From Actinokineospora auranticolor (GTDB lineage Bacteria > Actinomycetota > Actinomycetes > Mycobacteriales > Pseudonocardiaceae), in the NCBI RefSeq assembly GCF_002934265.1, contig NZ_PTIX01000023.1, forward strand, positions 1 through 64,000: a DNA stretch of 64,000 nt, written 5' to 3'. A program made the translations under genes and the position numbers. Positions 44,208 to 52,799 of this stretch are shown piece after piece (position 1 is the first letter of the stretch; each line of letters starts with the position of its first letter). The notes under the pieces are model-generated. The model saw only the letters and a program-made list of their open reading frames with translations. It ran no database searches and was not told the origin of the DNA.

Positions 44208-45075
44208 CAACGTTCTCCTTCGCGATTTTCTGGATCAGCCGTCGAGAGTCCTCGCGGCCCAGAGTCAGGTCCCATACGCGGTGGAAGGCGCGAAGCATGC
44301 TCGCGGTCTCTTCCTCGCCGTCGTAGTAGGTGGCGGGGCCGGGGACACCTGACGAGTAGCCGACGGGTGTCCCCCGGTCGCCGAAACCGAAGACGAGCAG
44401 AGTCCGGCCTCTTACCGGATTTCCGTACACACCCGTGGGTAGCACACGGATGTTGAGAGCCGGGTACTTGTCCATCAGGTTGACCAGGTGCTCCAGTTGC
44501 TCATGCATCACCTCTGGAGCCCCCATGTTGGCGCGCAACGCGTCCTCGGTGATGACGAAGCGCATGACGCGGCGGTCGCTCTCCCCCAGAAGCCGGGCTT
44601 GCCGGTCCATGCGGAAGAACCAGCGGTCCTCGGCCTGCGCGCCTTCCGGCTCCCACCAGATCCCCTCGGCCTCGGCGAACAGCGCCTGCACGTAGGCCGG
44701 GGACTGGAGCACGCCGGGGATGACGCCGCTCTCCACCGAGTTGATCTCGTAGGCGCTGGCCTCGAGGTCGGCGAACCGGCGGTAGGCGTCGGGCAGGTTG
44801 TCCACGTGCACCCGCCGCTGCTGGCGCTTGCGGGCCAGCGCCCCCAGTTCGAGGACGGTGTGGCGTTCCTCCCCGCTCGCCCCGTAGCACGCGAGGAGCC
44901 TGTCGAGGTCCTCTTGGCTGGCGGTGGCCGTGCCGTCCTCCAACTGCACGATCCGCGACCGGACCTTCCCCACCGCGTCGGCTCCGGCTTGCTGCGGCTT
45001 GCCCGCGCGTTCGCGCAAGCGCCGCAGCACCAGACCGAGCTGCCTGCGCTCGAACGTGGCCCGCGCCTGTCCCAT
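44161..45075 (-). CDS. XRE-family helix-turn-helix regulator with DUF5753 domain
   Basis: A 304-aa regulator. The N-terminal helix-turn-helix spans about 10-65 (LGLVLRRLRERAGKPQQAGA, SRIVQLEDGTATASQEDLDR). The DUF5753 domain follows (SVESGVIPGVLQSPAYVQAL, MRFVITEDALRANMG, YYDGEEETASMLRAFHRVWD). Such proteins pair with DUF397 partners and regulate development or secondary metabolism in actinomycetes; targets are not evident here. The DUF397 gene overlaps its 3' end. Confidence 0.88.
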   Translation of the reverse strand: MGQARATFERRQLGLVLRRLRERAGKPQQAGADAVGKVRSRIVQLEDGTATASQEDLDRLLACYGASGEERHTVLELGALARKRQQRRVHVDNLPDAYRRFADLEASAYEINSVESGVIPGVLQSPAYVQALFAEAEGIWWEPEGAQAEDRWFFRMDRQARLLGESDRRVMRFVITEDALRANMGAPEVMHEQLEHLVNLMDKYPALNIRVLPTGVYGNPVRGRTLLVFGFGDRGTPVGYSSGVPGPATYYDGEEETASMLRAFHRVWDLTLGREDSRRLIQKIAKENVDGTVDSGHGLVQEQP

Positions 45076-45162
45076 CCCCCAACCTCCCAGTCGACCGTGC
45101 GTCCAACCACCCGTTCCGGTTTCCGACCGCCCCCAGGCCGGCCGGAAACCGGAACGGGCACA

Positions 45163-45621
45163 TCAGGTGGTCCCGTCCGCCCGCTCGAGGACCGTCAAGT
45201 GCGCCGCGCGCCAGCGCGCGGTCCACGGCTCGGGTCGGAAGGTGTCCGGGTCGAGCTTGACCACCGAACGGCTGCCGTGAGCGTGCGACTCGCCGCTCGG
45301 ACCCACGCAACGGAACCGGTAGCGCAGGCTGGTGGTCCCGATGTGGGTCGCGGAGAGCTCCACCGCCAGCGGTCCGGTGCCGATGAAGGGCAGCTCGAAG
45401 TCGATCTCGAAGCGTCGTACGACCTGGAACTGGTCCGGGTTGTCGGCGGTGTCGGCCGCCCAGCGGAACCCGTGCCCGCGCAGGAACGCGGTGGTGGCGC
45501 GCTCCACGTGCAGCGCGTACCGGGCGTTGTGCAGGATGCCGAGCGGATCGAGTTCGTCGAAGTGCACGGTGTTGACGTGTCGGAACGGTGTCACGCGCGG
45601 GTCGTCCCGCAGGGCGGTCAC
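45163..45621 (-). CDS. 4-hydroxybenzoyl-CoA-type hotdog thioesterase
   Basis: A 152-aa protein with the 4HBT hotdog signature VHFDELDPLGILHNARYALH (catalytic Asp plus HN) and central beta strands FEIDFELPFIGTGPLAVELS. It would hydrolyse an acyl-CoA; the substrate is unknown. Its start overlaps the stop of the GMC oxidoreductase gene by 4 nt, so both are read from the same promoter divergent from the TetR gene. Confidence 0.85.
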   Translation of the reverse strand: MTALRDDPRVTPFRHVNTVHFDELDPLGILHNARYALHVERATTAFLRGHGFRWAADTADNPDQFQVVRRFEIDFELPFIGTGPLAVELSATHIGTTSLRYRFRCVGPSGESHAHGSRSVVKLDPDTFRPEPWTARWRAAHLTVLERADGTT

Positions 45622-47096
45622 GCGTGACCCCAGTTCATTCCCACGGCGCGCTCGGCGACCATGAGGACCGGCAGGGTGGTCGTGGCGCGGGAACTCACGG
45701 GGAACACCGAGGCATCAATGACCACCAAGTCGGCCACGCCGTGCACGCGGCAGCGCTCGTCGACCACCCCACCGGGGCCCATTCGGCAGGTGCCGACAGG
45801 GTGGTTGTAGGTGCCGACCACGGCGCGGACGGCGTCTTCCAGGCCGCTCGCGGCGATGGCGGGTCCAGGCACGAGTTCGGCGACCAGGATCTCGGCCAGC
45901 GGCGTGCTCTCGGCCAAGCGCCAGATCACCCGTGCACCGTCGACGACGCGTCTGACGTCTTCGGGATCTCGGTAAACACCGGTGTCGATGACCGGCGGGT
46001 CGCCGATCTCGCGTGACCGCAGGCGCACCGAGCCGGTTGACCGCGGCGCGACGAGACCGGCGGTCATGCGGAAGTCGTAGCCCGTGGGGTGGTGCCCTTC
46101 TTGTGTCTGGGTGGGAGACGTGGCGACAGCGTGTATGTGGATGTCCGCGTCGGGTTCGGCCGGATCGGTCTTGAGGGTGAGCATGGTGCGCAGCGGCGCT
46201 TGCGGTTCATCGTGCTGTTCGGCCGTGGCGGCGTAGACCACTGCCGTTGTGGGGTGTTCCTTGAGGTTCGCGCCTACCGCCGGGTTGTCGACTACTACGT
46301 CGATTCCGACGTCCTTCAGGTGCTCGGCAGGGCCGATGCCTGAGCGCATCAGGATGGTCGGTGTGTTGTAAGAGCCTGCGGACAGCACTACCTGTCGTGC
46401 GGGGATGACTTCACCCGAGGTGAGCCGCACGCCCGTCGCGCGATTGCCTTGAACGACAACGGAGTGGACTTCCGTACCCGCGCGGATCTCCAGGTTCGGC
46501 CGGTCATCGACGTCCGACAGGTACACCAGGGCAGCGTTGTGACGGATGCCATCGACCTGGTTGAGAGGCGTAAGACCCGCTCCGACGGCATATGGGGCGT
46601 TGAGGTCGTCCACGAGCGGATAGCCGGTCGTCTCGCAGGCAGCCAAGAAGCGCTCTTGCGAGTCAGTCAGCTCTTTCCTGCTATAGCGCCGGATTGGGGT
46701 CTTGCCACGAGCGGGCGGATCGTCTGGGTGGCGTTCGAGGGACTCGTAGGTCGGCAGCACCTTGTGCCACGACCAATCCGGCATCCCCCAGGCGTCGTGG
46801 TCGACGGGTCTGCCGCGCAGCGTGACGCAGTAATTCACCGCGGTCGAGCCGCCGATGACCTTGCCGCGCCGGAGCGGGAAGGAAACTCCGTAGTCCAGCG
46901 GTTCGCTGGCGTACTCCCAGTCGGCGGTGCGCGGTATGCCGAAGCCGTCGACCAGTTCTTCTGGCCACTGCTCGGCAGCGCCGTAGTAGGGCCCGGCCTC
47001 GAGCAGCAGGACCGTGCGCTTCGGATCATCAGCGAGCCGGGAAGCCACTACGCATCCCCCAGCTCCTCCCCCAACGATGACCACATCGTGTGTCAT
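45618..47096 (-). CDS. GMC-family FAD-dependent oxidoreductase
   Basis: A 492-aa flavoprotein (choline dehydrogenase/alcohol oxidase superfamily). FAD binding: DVVIVGGGAGGCVVASRLAD at the start and LLLEAGPYY. GMC signature regions are GKVIGGSTAVNYCVTLRGRP and VVLSAGSYNTPTILMRSGIG. The catalytic His is in TYNHPVGTCRMGPGG, and a conserved C-terminal motif VIDASVFPVSSRATTTLPVL follows. It oxidises an alcohol; the substrate is unknown. A -10-like TAGCGT ends 6 nt before its ATG, so its mRNA is probably leaderless. Confidence 0.9.
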   Translation of the reverse strand: MTHDVVIVGGGAGGCVVASRLADDPKRTVLLLEAGPYYGAAEQWPEELVDGFGIPRTADWEYASEPLDYGVSFPLRRGKVIGGSTAVNYCVTLRGRPVDHDAWGMPDWSWHKVLPTYESLERHPDDPPARGKTPIRRYSRKELTDSQERFLAACETTGYPLVDDLNAPYAVGAGLTPLNQVDGIRHNAALVYLSDVDDRPNLEIRAGTEVHSVVVQGNRATGVRLTSGEVIPARQVVLSAGSYNTPTILMRSGIGPAEHLKDVGIDVVVDNPAVGANLKEHPTTAVVYAATAEQHDEPQAPLRTMLTLKTDPAEPDADIHIHAVATSPTQTQEGHHPTGYDFRMTAGLVAPRSTGSVRLRSREIGDPPVIDTGVYRDPEDVRRVVDGARVIWRLAESTPLAEILVAELVPGPAIAASGLEDAVRAVVGTYNHPVGTCRMGPGGVVDERCRVHGVADLVVIDASVFPVSSRATTTLPVLMVAERAVGMNWGHA

Positions 47097-47102
47097 GGAC
47101 GC

Positions 47103-47129
47103 ACGCTAACACATAAGTGCGATCGATCG
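47103..47129 (-). promoter_or_regulatory. promoter and palindromic operator between the GMC oxidoreductase and TetR genes
   Basis: On the minus strand TAGCGT (47103-47108) is a -10 element 6 nt before the GMC oxidoreductase ATG. About 11 bp further out lies the palindrome CGATCGATCG (47120-47129), framed by TAA and TTA. It overlaps the expected -35 position and is the best candidate operator for the divergent TetR regulator. The assignment rests on position and symmetry only. Confidence 0.45.
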
Positions 47130-47265
47130 TGCGGTTATTTTGGCAGGGTGGATCCGGCGGTTGTACCGGCGGAAATCGACGAAACCGCCGCGTCACCGGT
47201 GGTCACGTACCATCTGTCCAGGTCCGGGTGGGCACCCCGGACGCGACTTGCGCTGAGAGTGGCTG

Positions 47266-47907
47266 ATGACCGAGGCACGGGTGGACGGGCGCGTCCAACG
47301 CGGGAACCACACGCGCGGGCTCATCCTGGCGCGTGCGGTGGAGATCGCGTCCGTCGAGGGCTTGGCGAGCTTGTCGCTGGGTCGGCTGTCGACCGACCTG
47401 CACCTGAGCAAGAGCGGCGTCTTCGGGCTTTTCGGCTCCAAGGAGGAGCTGCAACTGGCCACCATCGACGCCGCCACCAAAATCTACATCGACACGGTCG
47501 TCGTCCCGGTCATGGACCTGTCCCCCGGGCTGGCGAAGGTGTGGCGGCTGTGCGTGAGCTGGCTGGACTACTCGCGCGGGCGGGTGTTCCCCGGCGGGTG
47601 CTTCTTCTACGCGGTGGCCGCGGAGTTCGACGCCCAGCCCGGGCGGGTGCGCGAGACCATCGTGGCCCTGTCCGCGCGGTGGGCGCGGCTGGTGGAGAAG
47701 CTGATCGACCAGGCGCGCGCGGTCGGCGAGATCAAGGAGGAGGTGGAGACCGCGCAGTTGGGCTTCGAATTGGTGGCGTTCATGGAGACGGCCAACGCGT
47801 ATTCGGTGCTCAACGACGACGTGTCGGTCTACCGCCGCTCGCGTACTGCCATCCGATCCCTACTACGGCACGCCGCGTCCGATCCGGCACTGGTACCGCA
47901 GGACTAG
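47266..47907 (+). CDS. TetR-family transcriptional regulator
   Basis: A 213-aa repressor. The helix-turn-helix is residues ~17-62: RGLILARAVEIASVEGLASL then LGRLSTDLHLSKSGVFGLFG and SKEELQLATIDA, which is the typical TetR recognition-helix layout. The C-terminal ligand domain includes YSRGRVFPGGCFFYAVAAEF, a pattern of the TetR_C_16-like group. It diverges from the GMC oxidoreductase/thioesterase operon and probably represses it; the sfnG-type cluster lies downstream but has its own leader. Confidence 0.88.
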   Translation: MTEARVDGRVQRGNHTRGLILARAVEIASVEGLASLSLGRLSTDLHLSKSGVFGLFGSKEELQLATIDAATKIYIDTVVVPVMDLSPGLAKVWRLCVSWLDYSRGRVFPGGCFFYAVAAEFDAQPGRVRETIVALSARWARLVEKLIDQARAVGEIKEEVETAQLGFELVAFMETANAYSVLNDDVSVYRRSRTAIRSLLRHAASDPALVPQD

Positions 47908-48057
47908 CGCGCTCCCCTACCAGCACTATCCGCGCCAAGACAGTCCCAGACCGGCAACTTCCCCGTATCGAGGCATTCCCGAAGCCGCCCCTTCCCACCG
48001 GGTGGACGCGCGACGCCCCCGGTTGACCCTCCACGATCTCGGTGTTCGGATAGAGGC

Positions 48058-48144
48058 GTGTCCACGACCCGGCCAGGCCACCCGCTGACCCGGCGCAGGC
48101 ACGTCGACTTCGTCCGCGTCTGCAGCCAGGGCTGTCCGCGCTGA
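48058..48144 (+). CDS. 28-codon leader peptide upstream of the organosulfur operon
   Basis: GTG at 48058 opens a short frame ending with TGA at 48144. The product contains LTRRRHVDFVRVCSQGCPR, matching the recurrent actinobacterial leader-peptide pattern with RRHVDxxRV and terminal cysteines that precedes sulfur-acquisition genes. Its end lies 48 bp before the sfnG start. TTGACC at 48023-48028 is a good -35, with the -10 weakly placed near 48047-48053, so the peptide could be leaderless. The two Cys codons near the stop suggest cysteine-dependent attenuation; this is inference from family and position. Confidence 0.7.
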   Translation: MSTTRPGHPLTRRRHVDFVRVCSQGCPR

Positions 48145-48192
48145 ACTCTCCCCCACCGACGGTTCCGCCCACGGCCGACCCGGGAGTTCGCC

Positions 48193-49302
48193 ATGCCCGT
48201 TCCACCGGATCCACTGAAGTTCGCCTACTGGGTGCCCAATGTCAGCGGCGGTCTCGTCGTCAGCGACATCGAGCAGCGCACCGACTGGTCCTACGACTAC
48301 AACCGCGAGCTGGCCGTGCTGGCCGAGGAGAACGGCTTCGAGTACGCGCTGAGCCAGGTCCGCTACATGGCCAGCTACGGGGCCGCCTTCCAGCACGAGT
48401 CGACCAGCTTCAGCCTCGCGCTGCTGCTGGCCACGCGGCGCCTCAAGGTGATCGCGGCCGTGCACCCCGGCCTGTGGCACCCCGGGGTGCTGGCCAAGCT
48501 GATCACCACGGCCGACCACCTCTCCGGCGGGCGTGCCGCGGTGAACGTGGTGTCCGGTTGGTTCAAGGGCGAGTTCACGGCGTTGGGCGAGCCGTGGTTG
48601 GAGCACGACGAGCGCTACCGGCGGTCGGAGGAGTTCATCCGCGTGCTGCGCAAGAGCTGGACGGAGGACGACGCCGAGTTCGCGGGCGACTTCTACCGGT
48701 TGCGCGGCTACGACCTCAAGCCCAAGCCGACCTCCACCCCGGAGGTCTTCCAAGGCGGCAACTCCACCGCCGCGCGGGCGATGGCGGGCCGGGTGTCCGA
48801 CTGGTACTTCAGCAACGGCAAGGACTTCGACGGGGTCACCGAGCAGATCGCGGAGGTGAACACCTCGGCTCGGGCGCACGGCCGGACCGTCCGGTTCGGC
48901 CTCAACGGGTTCGTGATCGCCCGTGACACCGAGGCGGAGGCCCGGGAGACGCTGCGGGAGATCGTGGCGAAGGCGAACCCCGAGGCGGTGGGAGGGTTCC
49001 GGGATGCCGTGCGGCAGGCGGGTAGCTCTACCGGCGACGGTAAGGGCATGTGGGCAGACTCGTCGTTCGATGATCTGGTGCAGTACAACGACGGATTCCG
49101 CACCAAGCTGATCGGGACACCGGAACAGATCGCGGAGCGGTTAGTGCGCTACCGCGCTCTTGGCGTCAACCTCGCCCTCTTGGGCTTCCTGCACTACCAC
49201 GAGGAAATCGAGTATTTCGGCAAAAACGTGCTGCCGATCGTGCGCGCCCTTGAGGCCGACGCCGACCGCAGCGCCGCTTCTCCTGAACCTCTTCGCGCGT
49301 GA
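48193..49302 (+). CDS. sfnG: SfnG-like dimethylsulfone monooxygenase
   Basis: A 369-aa luciferase-like monooxygenase of the SsuD/SfnG group. LKFAYWVPNVSGGLVVSDIE, GFEYALSQVRYMASYG, VIAAVHPGLWHPGVLAKL and TADHLSGGRAAVNVVSGWFK are typical. SfnG uses FMNH2 and O2 to oxidise dimethylsulfone to methanesulfinate in sulfur-starved cells. The downstream genes supply a DszC-like monooxygenase and an FMN reductase. GGGAG (48180s) lies before the ATG. SsuD-like alkanesulfonate specificity cannot be excluded. Confidence 0.85.
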   Translation: MPVPPDPLKFAYWVPNVSGGLVVSDIEQRTDWSYDYNRELAVLAEENGFEYALSQVRYMASYGAAFQHESTSFSLALLLATRRLKVIAAVHPGLWHPGVLAKLITTADHLSGGRAAVNVVSGWFKGEFTALGEPWLEHDERYRRSEEFIRVLRKSWTEDDAEFAGDFYRLRGYDLKPKPTSTPEVFQGGNSTAARAMAGRVSDWYFSNGKDFDGVTEQIAEVNTSARAHGRTVRFGLNGFVIARDTEAEARETLREIVAKANPEAVGGFRDAVRQAGSSTGDGKGMWADSSFDDLVQYNDGFRTKLIGTPEQIAERLVRYRALGVNLALLGFLHYHEEIEYFGKNVLPIVRALEADADRSAASPEPLRA

Positions 49303-49323
49303 CCCGCCACAGGAAGGCACGAG

Positions 49324-50535
49324 ATGACCACGACCAAGGCCGACTGGGCCCAGTCCTCCCCGACGACCCCTGCCGAGTGGCTGACACGCGCCGCCGAGGT
49401 GTCGGCACTGCTCGCCGTCGACGCTGTCGAGCGTGACCGTGAGGGGAAGACACCCCACGCGGAGGTTCGACTGCTCAAGGACTCGGGGTTGGTCACGTTG
49501 CTCGGGCCGACTCGGCACGGCGGTGGGGGCCAGGACTGGCCTACCGCGTACCGGGTGGTCCGTGAGGTCGCCAAGGCCGACGGCTCCATCGGGCAACTCC
49601 TCGGCTACCACTACCTGTGGTTCTGGGCCGCCCGCCTGGTGGGTACGTCCGAGCAGATCGAGGCGGTGGAGGAGCTGGCGACCACCAACCGGCTCTTCTT
49701 TGGTGGCGCGGTCAACCCCCGGGACGCGGATGTGACTATCCGCGACGAGGGAGACACCATCGTCTACAACGGGCACAAGTCGTTCTCCACCGGCAGCAAG
49801 GTCTCGGACCTCACGGTGCTCGAAGGCGTGTTGGAAGGCACCGACAAGCACATCTTCGCCATCGTGCCATCGGACATCGATGGCCTGACCTTCCACGATG
49901 ACTGGGACAACATCGGGCAGCGGCTCACGGAGTCGGGCGGTGTGACCATTTCCGACGTGCGCGTGCCGTGGGCGTCGGCGGCCGGGTACGTGGATAAGGA
50001 GTTCACGCCACGGGTCTACAACACGCTCAACGTGCCGACGATCCAGTTGGTGTTCGTCAACTTCTACCTCGGCATCGCGCGCGGCGCGTTGGAGACCGCG
50101 CGGACCTACACCGCGCAGAAGTCGCGCTCTTGGCTGCACGGCGGCCACGAACGCGCGGTGGACGAACCGTACGTGCTCGACATCTATGGCGACTTCACCG
50201 CCAAGCTGTGGGCGGTGGAGGCGTTGGCGGACCAGGTCGCGCAAGAGGGCCTGGCCATCCACCAGAGCCCCGACTTGGTGACCGAGCGCGAGCGCGGCGT
50301 GCACGAGGTGCGGGTCGCGGCGGTTAAGGCGCGGGCGACCGAGGTGGCGTTGGAGGTCACCGCAGGCGTGTTCGAGGTGACCGGCGCGCGGTCCACGGCG
50401 GCGCGCGAAGGGCTCGACCGGTTCTGGCGCAACGTGCGCACGCATACGCTACACGACCCGGTGGCCTACAAGCGGCGGGAGGTCGGGGTGTTCGTGCTGC
50501 GCGACGAGGTCCCCGAGCCCACCTGGTACTCCTGA
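49324..50535 (+). CDS. DszC/SfnB-like acyl-CoA-dehydrogenase-fold flavin monooxygenase
   Basis: A 403-aa protein of acyl-CoA dehydrogenase fold. Early helices LRVLKDSGLVTLLGP-like (LLKDSGLVTLLGPTRHGGGG) lead to VREVAKADGSIGQLLGYHYL; the flavin domain has FSTGSKVSDLTVLEGVL, and the helical C-terminus has VALEVTAGVFEVTGARSTAA and RFWRNVRTHTLHDPVAYKRR. This is the branch of DszC (dibenzothiophene monooxygenase) and SfnB sulfur-acquisition oxidoreductases, which use FMNH2 rather than acyl-CoA. It starts 21 bp after sfnG and was probably recruited for organosulfur use. Confidence 0.82.
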   Translation: MTTTKADWAQSSPTTPAEWLTRAAEVSALLAVDAVERDREGKTPHAEVRLLKDSGLVTLLGPTRHGGGGQDWPTAYRVVREVAKADGSIGQLLGYHYLWFWAARLVGTSEQIEAVEELATTNRLFFGGAVNPRDADVTIRDEGDTIVYNGHKSFSTGSKVSDLTVLEGVLEGTDKHIFAIVPSDIDGLTFHDDWDNIGQRLTESGGVTISDVRVPWASAAGYVDKEFTPRVYNTLNVPTIQLVFVNFYLGIARGALETARTYTAQKSRSWLHGGHERAVDEPYVLDIYGDFTAKLWAVEALADQVAQEGLAIHQSPDLVTERERGVHEVRVAAVKARATEVALEVTAGVFEVTGARSTAAREGLDRFWRNVRTHTLHDPVAYKRREVGVFVLRDEVPEPTWYS

Positions 50536-50554
50536 TCAACCCTGGAGGTTCTCC

Positions 50555-51094
50555 GTGTCCTCGATCGTCGTACTCTCCGGCAGCCCGTCGGCGAAGTCCC
50601 GGACGGCCGCGCTGGCCGAACACCTCGCCGACCGGCTCCGCCGCCACGGCCACTCCGTGCGGCTGGTCCGCGTGCGCGACCTGCCACCCCAGGCGCTCCT
50701 GCACGCCGACGTGGCGGACCCGGCGATCGTGGACGTGGTCACCGCGATCGAATCCGCAGACGGGGTCGTAGTGGCTTCGCCGGTGTACAAGGCTGCCTAC
50801 AGCGGGCTCTTGAAGACCCTCTTGGACCTCTTACCGCAGTTCGCGTTGGCGGGTAAGACGGTGTTGCCGGTGCTCACCGGTGGCAGCCCTGCGCATGTAC
50901 TTGCGCTGGACTACGCGCTGCGGCCGGTGCTGACCTCGCTCGGAGCGCACCACGTGGTGCCGGGGTGGTTCGTGTTGGACAAGCACATCGAGGTGGGTCC
51001 GACGGGCGTTGTGGTGCACCCGGACTCGGAGACACCACTGCTGTCCGTTGTGGACACGTTCTCGGGGGTGCTGCGGGTACCGTTGGCGAGTTGA
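50555..51094 (+). CDS. ssuE: NADPH-dependent FMN reductase (SsuE/MsuE-like)
   Basis: A 179-aa flavodoxin-fold reductase. IVVLSGSPSAKSRTAALAEH is the FMN phosphate loop; GVVVASPVYKAAYSGLLKTL is the SsuE signature, and PVLTGGSPAHVLALDYALRP a conserved later stretch. It makes FMNH2 for the two monooxygenases upstream. CTGGAGGTTCTCC lies just before the GTG start, and a 19-bp gap separates it from the DszC-like gene, so sfnG, the DszC-like gene and this gene form one operon. Confidence 0.9.
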   Translation: MSSIVVLSGSPSAKSRTAALAEHLADRLRRHGHSVRLVRVRDLPPQALLHADVADPAIVDVVTAIESADGVVVASPVYKAAYSGLLKTLLDLLPQFALAGKTVLPVLTGGSPAHVLALDYALRPVLTSLGAHHVVPGWFVLDKHIEVGPTGVVVHPDSETPLLSVVDTFSGVLRVPLAS

Positions 51095-51217
51095 CCCTTC
51101 CACCGCAGTTCATCGGTAGCCGTTGGGCCCGACGGTCGGTTGGCGGATCCGTTGACCGGCGTCGGGCCCAAGCGCTCTCATGAGCGGCTGGTGTTCCGCA
51201 AGTCACTCGTTCGGGGC

Positions 51218-51259
51218 TGTGGACAACTTCGAGCGGCCCCGGCGGCCGCTCCGTAAAGT
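51218..51259 (+). promoter_or_regulatory. DnaA-box-like site and -10 for a leaderless aminotransferase mRNA
   Basis: TGTGGACAA (51218-51226) is a DnaA-box match on the minus strand. TAAAGT (51254-51259) is a -10-like hexamer ending 7 nt before the ATG at 51267, with no Shine-Dalgarno between, implying a leaderless transcript. The same TAAAGT occurs at 3094-3099, 40 bp after another such box. Confidence 0.4.
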
Positions 51260-51266
51260 CATCGAC

Positions 51267-52367
51267 ATGCCACTTCTCGATCGCACCCTGCTGGGCCCCG
51301 GACCGTCCAACCCCTACCCGGAGGCCACCGCCGCGCTGTCCGCTCCCCTGCTCGGCCACCTCGACCCGGAGTTCCTGCGCGTGCTCGACGAGACCTGCGC
51401 GCGGCTGCGGCGCGCGTGGGGCACGGAGAACGCGCGCACGCTGCCGCTGTCCGGCACGGGGTCGATCGGCATGGAGGCGGCGTTCGCCAACTTCGCGCGC
51501 CCGGGCGACGTGGTCGTCGTCGGGGTGAACGGGCTCTTCGGCGAGCGCATGGTCGAGGTGGCGGGCCGCTACGGGGCCGAGGTCGTGCGCGTCGACCACG
51601 ACTGGGGCACACCGGTCGACACCGAGCGGGTGCTGGCCGCGCACCCGGAGCCGTCGATGGTGGCCGCGGTGCACGCCGAGACTTCAACCGGGGTGCGCAG
51701 CGACATCCGGGAACTGGCGCTGGCGGTGCACAAGCGCGACGAGCGGGCTCTTGTGCTGGCGGACTGCGTGACCTCGCTGGCGGGCATCGAGGTAGCGATC
51801 GACGCGTGGGACGTCGACATCGCGTACTCGGGCACGCAGAAGTGCCTCGGCGTGGCACCGGGCCTCGCCCCGTTCACGGTGTCACCGCGCGCGTGGGACC
51901 GGCGGGTGCCGCGCCCGCCGACCTGGTACCTCGACCTCAACCTGATCGGCGCCTACGTCGACGGCTCCAGCGGCGGGCGCACCTACCACCACACGGCACC
52001 GGTCGCGATGATCACCTCCCTGCACGCCGCCCTGGGCCGGATCCTGGACGAGGGCCTGGAAGCGGTGTGGGAGCGCCACCAGGCAGCGGGCGCGCGGCTG
52101 CACGAGGGCCTGGCCGAGCTGGGCCTGTCCCTGTTCGCCGCGGAGGGCTATCGGCTTCCGGAACTGACGACCGTGCGGGTTCCGGAAGGGGTGGACTCGG
52201 CGAAGACCCGGGAAGCGCTGCTGACCGAGTACGGAATCGAGATCGGCGCGGGAGTCGGCGCCTTCGCGAGTTCGGTCTGGCGAATCGGGCTCATGGGCCA
52301 CAACGCCCGCCCCGACCGGGTCGAGTTAGTACTCGGCGCGCTGGGACGGGTGCTGGGGAGGAGGTGA
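51267..52367 (+). CDS. PLP-dependent aminotransferase (alanine-glyoxylate/serine-pyruvate type)
   Basis: A 366-aa class V aminotransferase. LLGPGPSNPYPEATAALSAP and LGHLDPEFLRVLDETCARLR are the AGT signature; LPLSGTGSIGMEAAFANFAR and VAAVHAETSTGVRSDIREL follow; the PLP-binding Lys is in IAYSGTQKCLGVAPGLAPF. It transfers amino groups between small oxo- and amino acids (glyoxylate, pyruvate, serine). The ATG at 51267 was preferred to an upstream start at 51180, because the sequence between reads as promoter. Not obviously part of the sulfur operon. Confidence 0.9.
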   Translation: MPLLDRTLLGPGPSNPYPEATAALSAPLLGHLDPEFLRVLDETCARLRRAWGTENARTLPLSGTGSIGMEAAFANFARPGDVVVVGVNGLFGERMVEVAGRYGAEVVRVDHDWGTPVDTERVLAAHPEPSMVAAVHAETSTGVRSDIRELALAVHKRDERALVLADCVTSLAGIEVAIDAWDVDIAYSGTQKCLGVAPGLAPFTVSPRAWDRRVPRPPTWYLDLNLIGAYVDGSSGGRTYHHTAPVAMITSLHAALGRILDEGLEAVWERHQAAGARLHEGLAELGLSLFAAEGYRLPELTTVRVPEGVDSAKTREALLTEYGIEIGAGVGAFASSVWRIGLMGHNARPDRVELVLGALGRVLGRR

Positions 52368-52799
52368 CGCCTTTGATGCCGAAGAAGTCGGGCGACGTCC
52401 GGAAGAGAGGTGAGTAGCGGGTTCGCCGAGGCTTGATGACGACTCCGACCGCAGAGCTCCTACCGCGCGGATATTGATTGCGGCAATGGTGGGGAACCGA
52501 GGCTTCCAGCTATCCCGCACCTGACCGCAACGCTCTCCTTGCCGGAAGGGGCCCGCGAGCCGGAACGCGTCACACCCGCACGCGGAACTCGTCCACCCTC
52601 AGTGCACCGCGCCATCGTCCTCGGCCAGCAAGGTGACCACCCGTGCCGCTACACCAGGCACGCGCCGCACCGGCAAGTCAGGGGCGGCAGGACTCCCGCT
52701 GGGTTGTGGGGCTGCGGTAGGGAGTCCGGTTGTGGCTGCGGCCAGGCTGTGGCAGGGAGTCCGATCTCCGGCTCGGGCTCCGGCTTCGGCTCCGGTCGC
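52368..52799. other. gene-free stretch after the aminotransferase gene
   Basis: About 430 bp with no convincing gene. A short frame from a GTG overlapping the aminotransferase stop reads VTPLMPKKSGDVRKRGE and ends at 52417; it is too short to judge. The last 100 bp (from about 52690) contain low-complexity GGGAGTCCG and CCGGCTCCGGCTT runs leading into the tandem array. Confidence 0.4.

Noticed and set aside
51180-51266. Longer start for the aminotransferase
   Set aside because: The extra residues show no family similarity and overlie a DnaA-box-like site and a -10 element.
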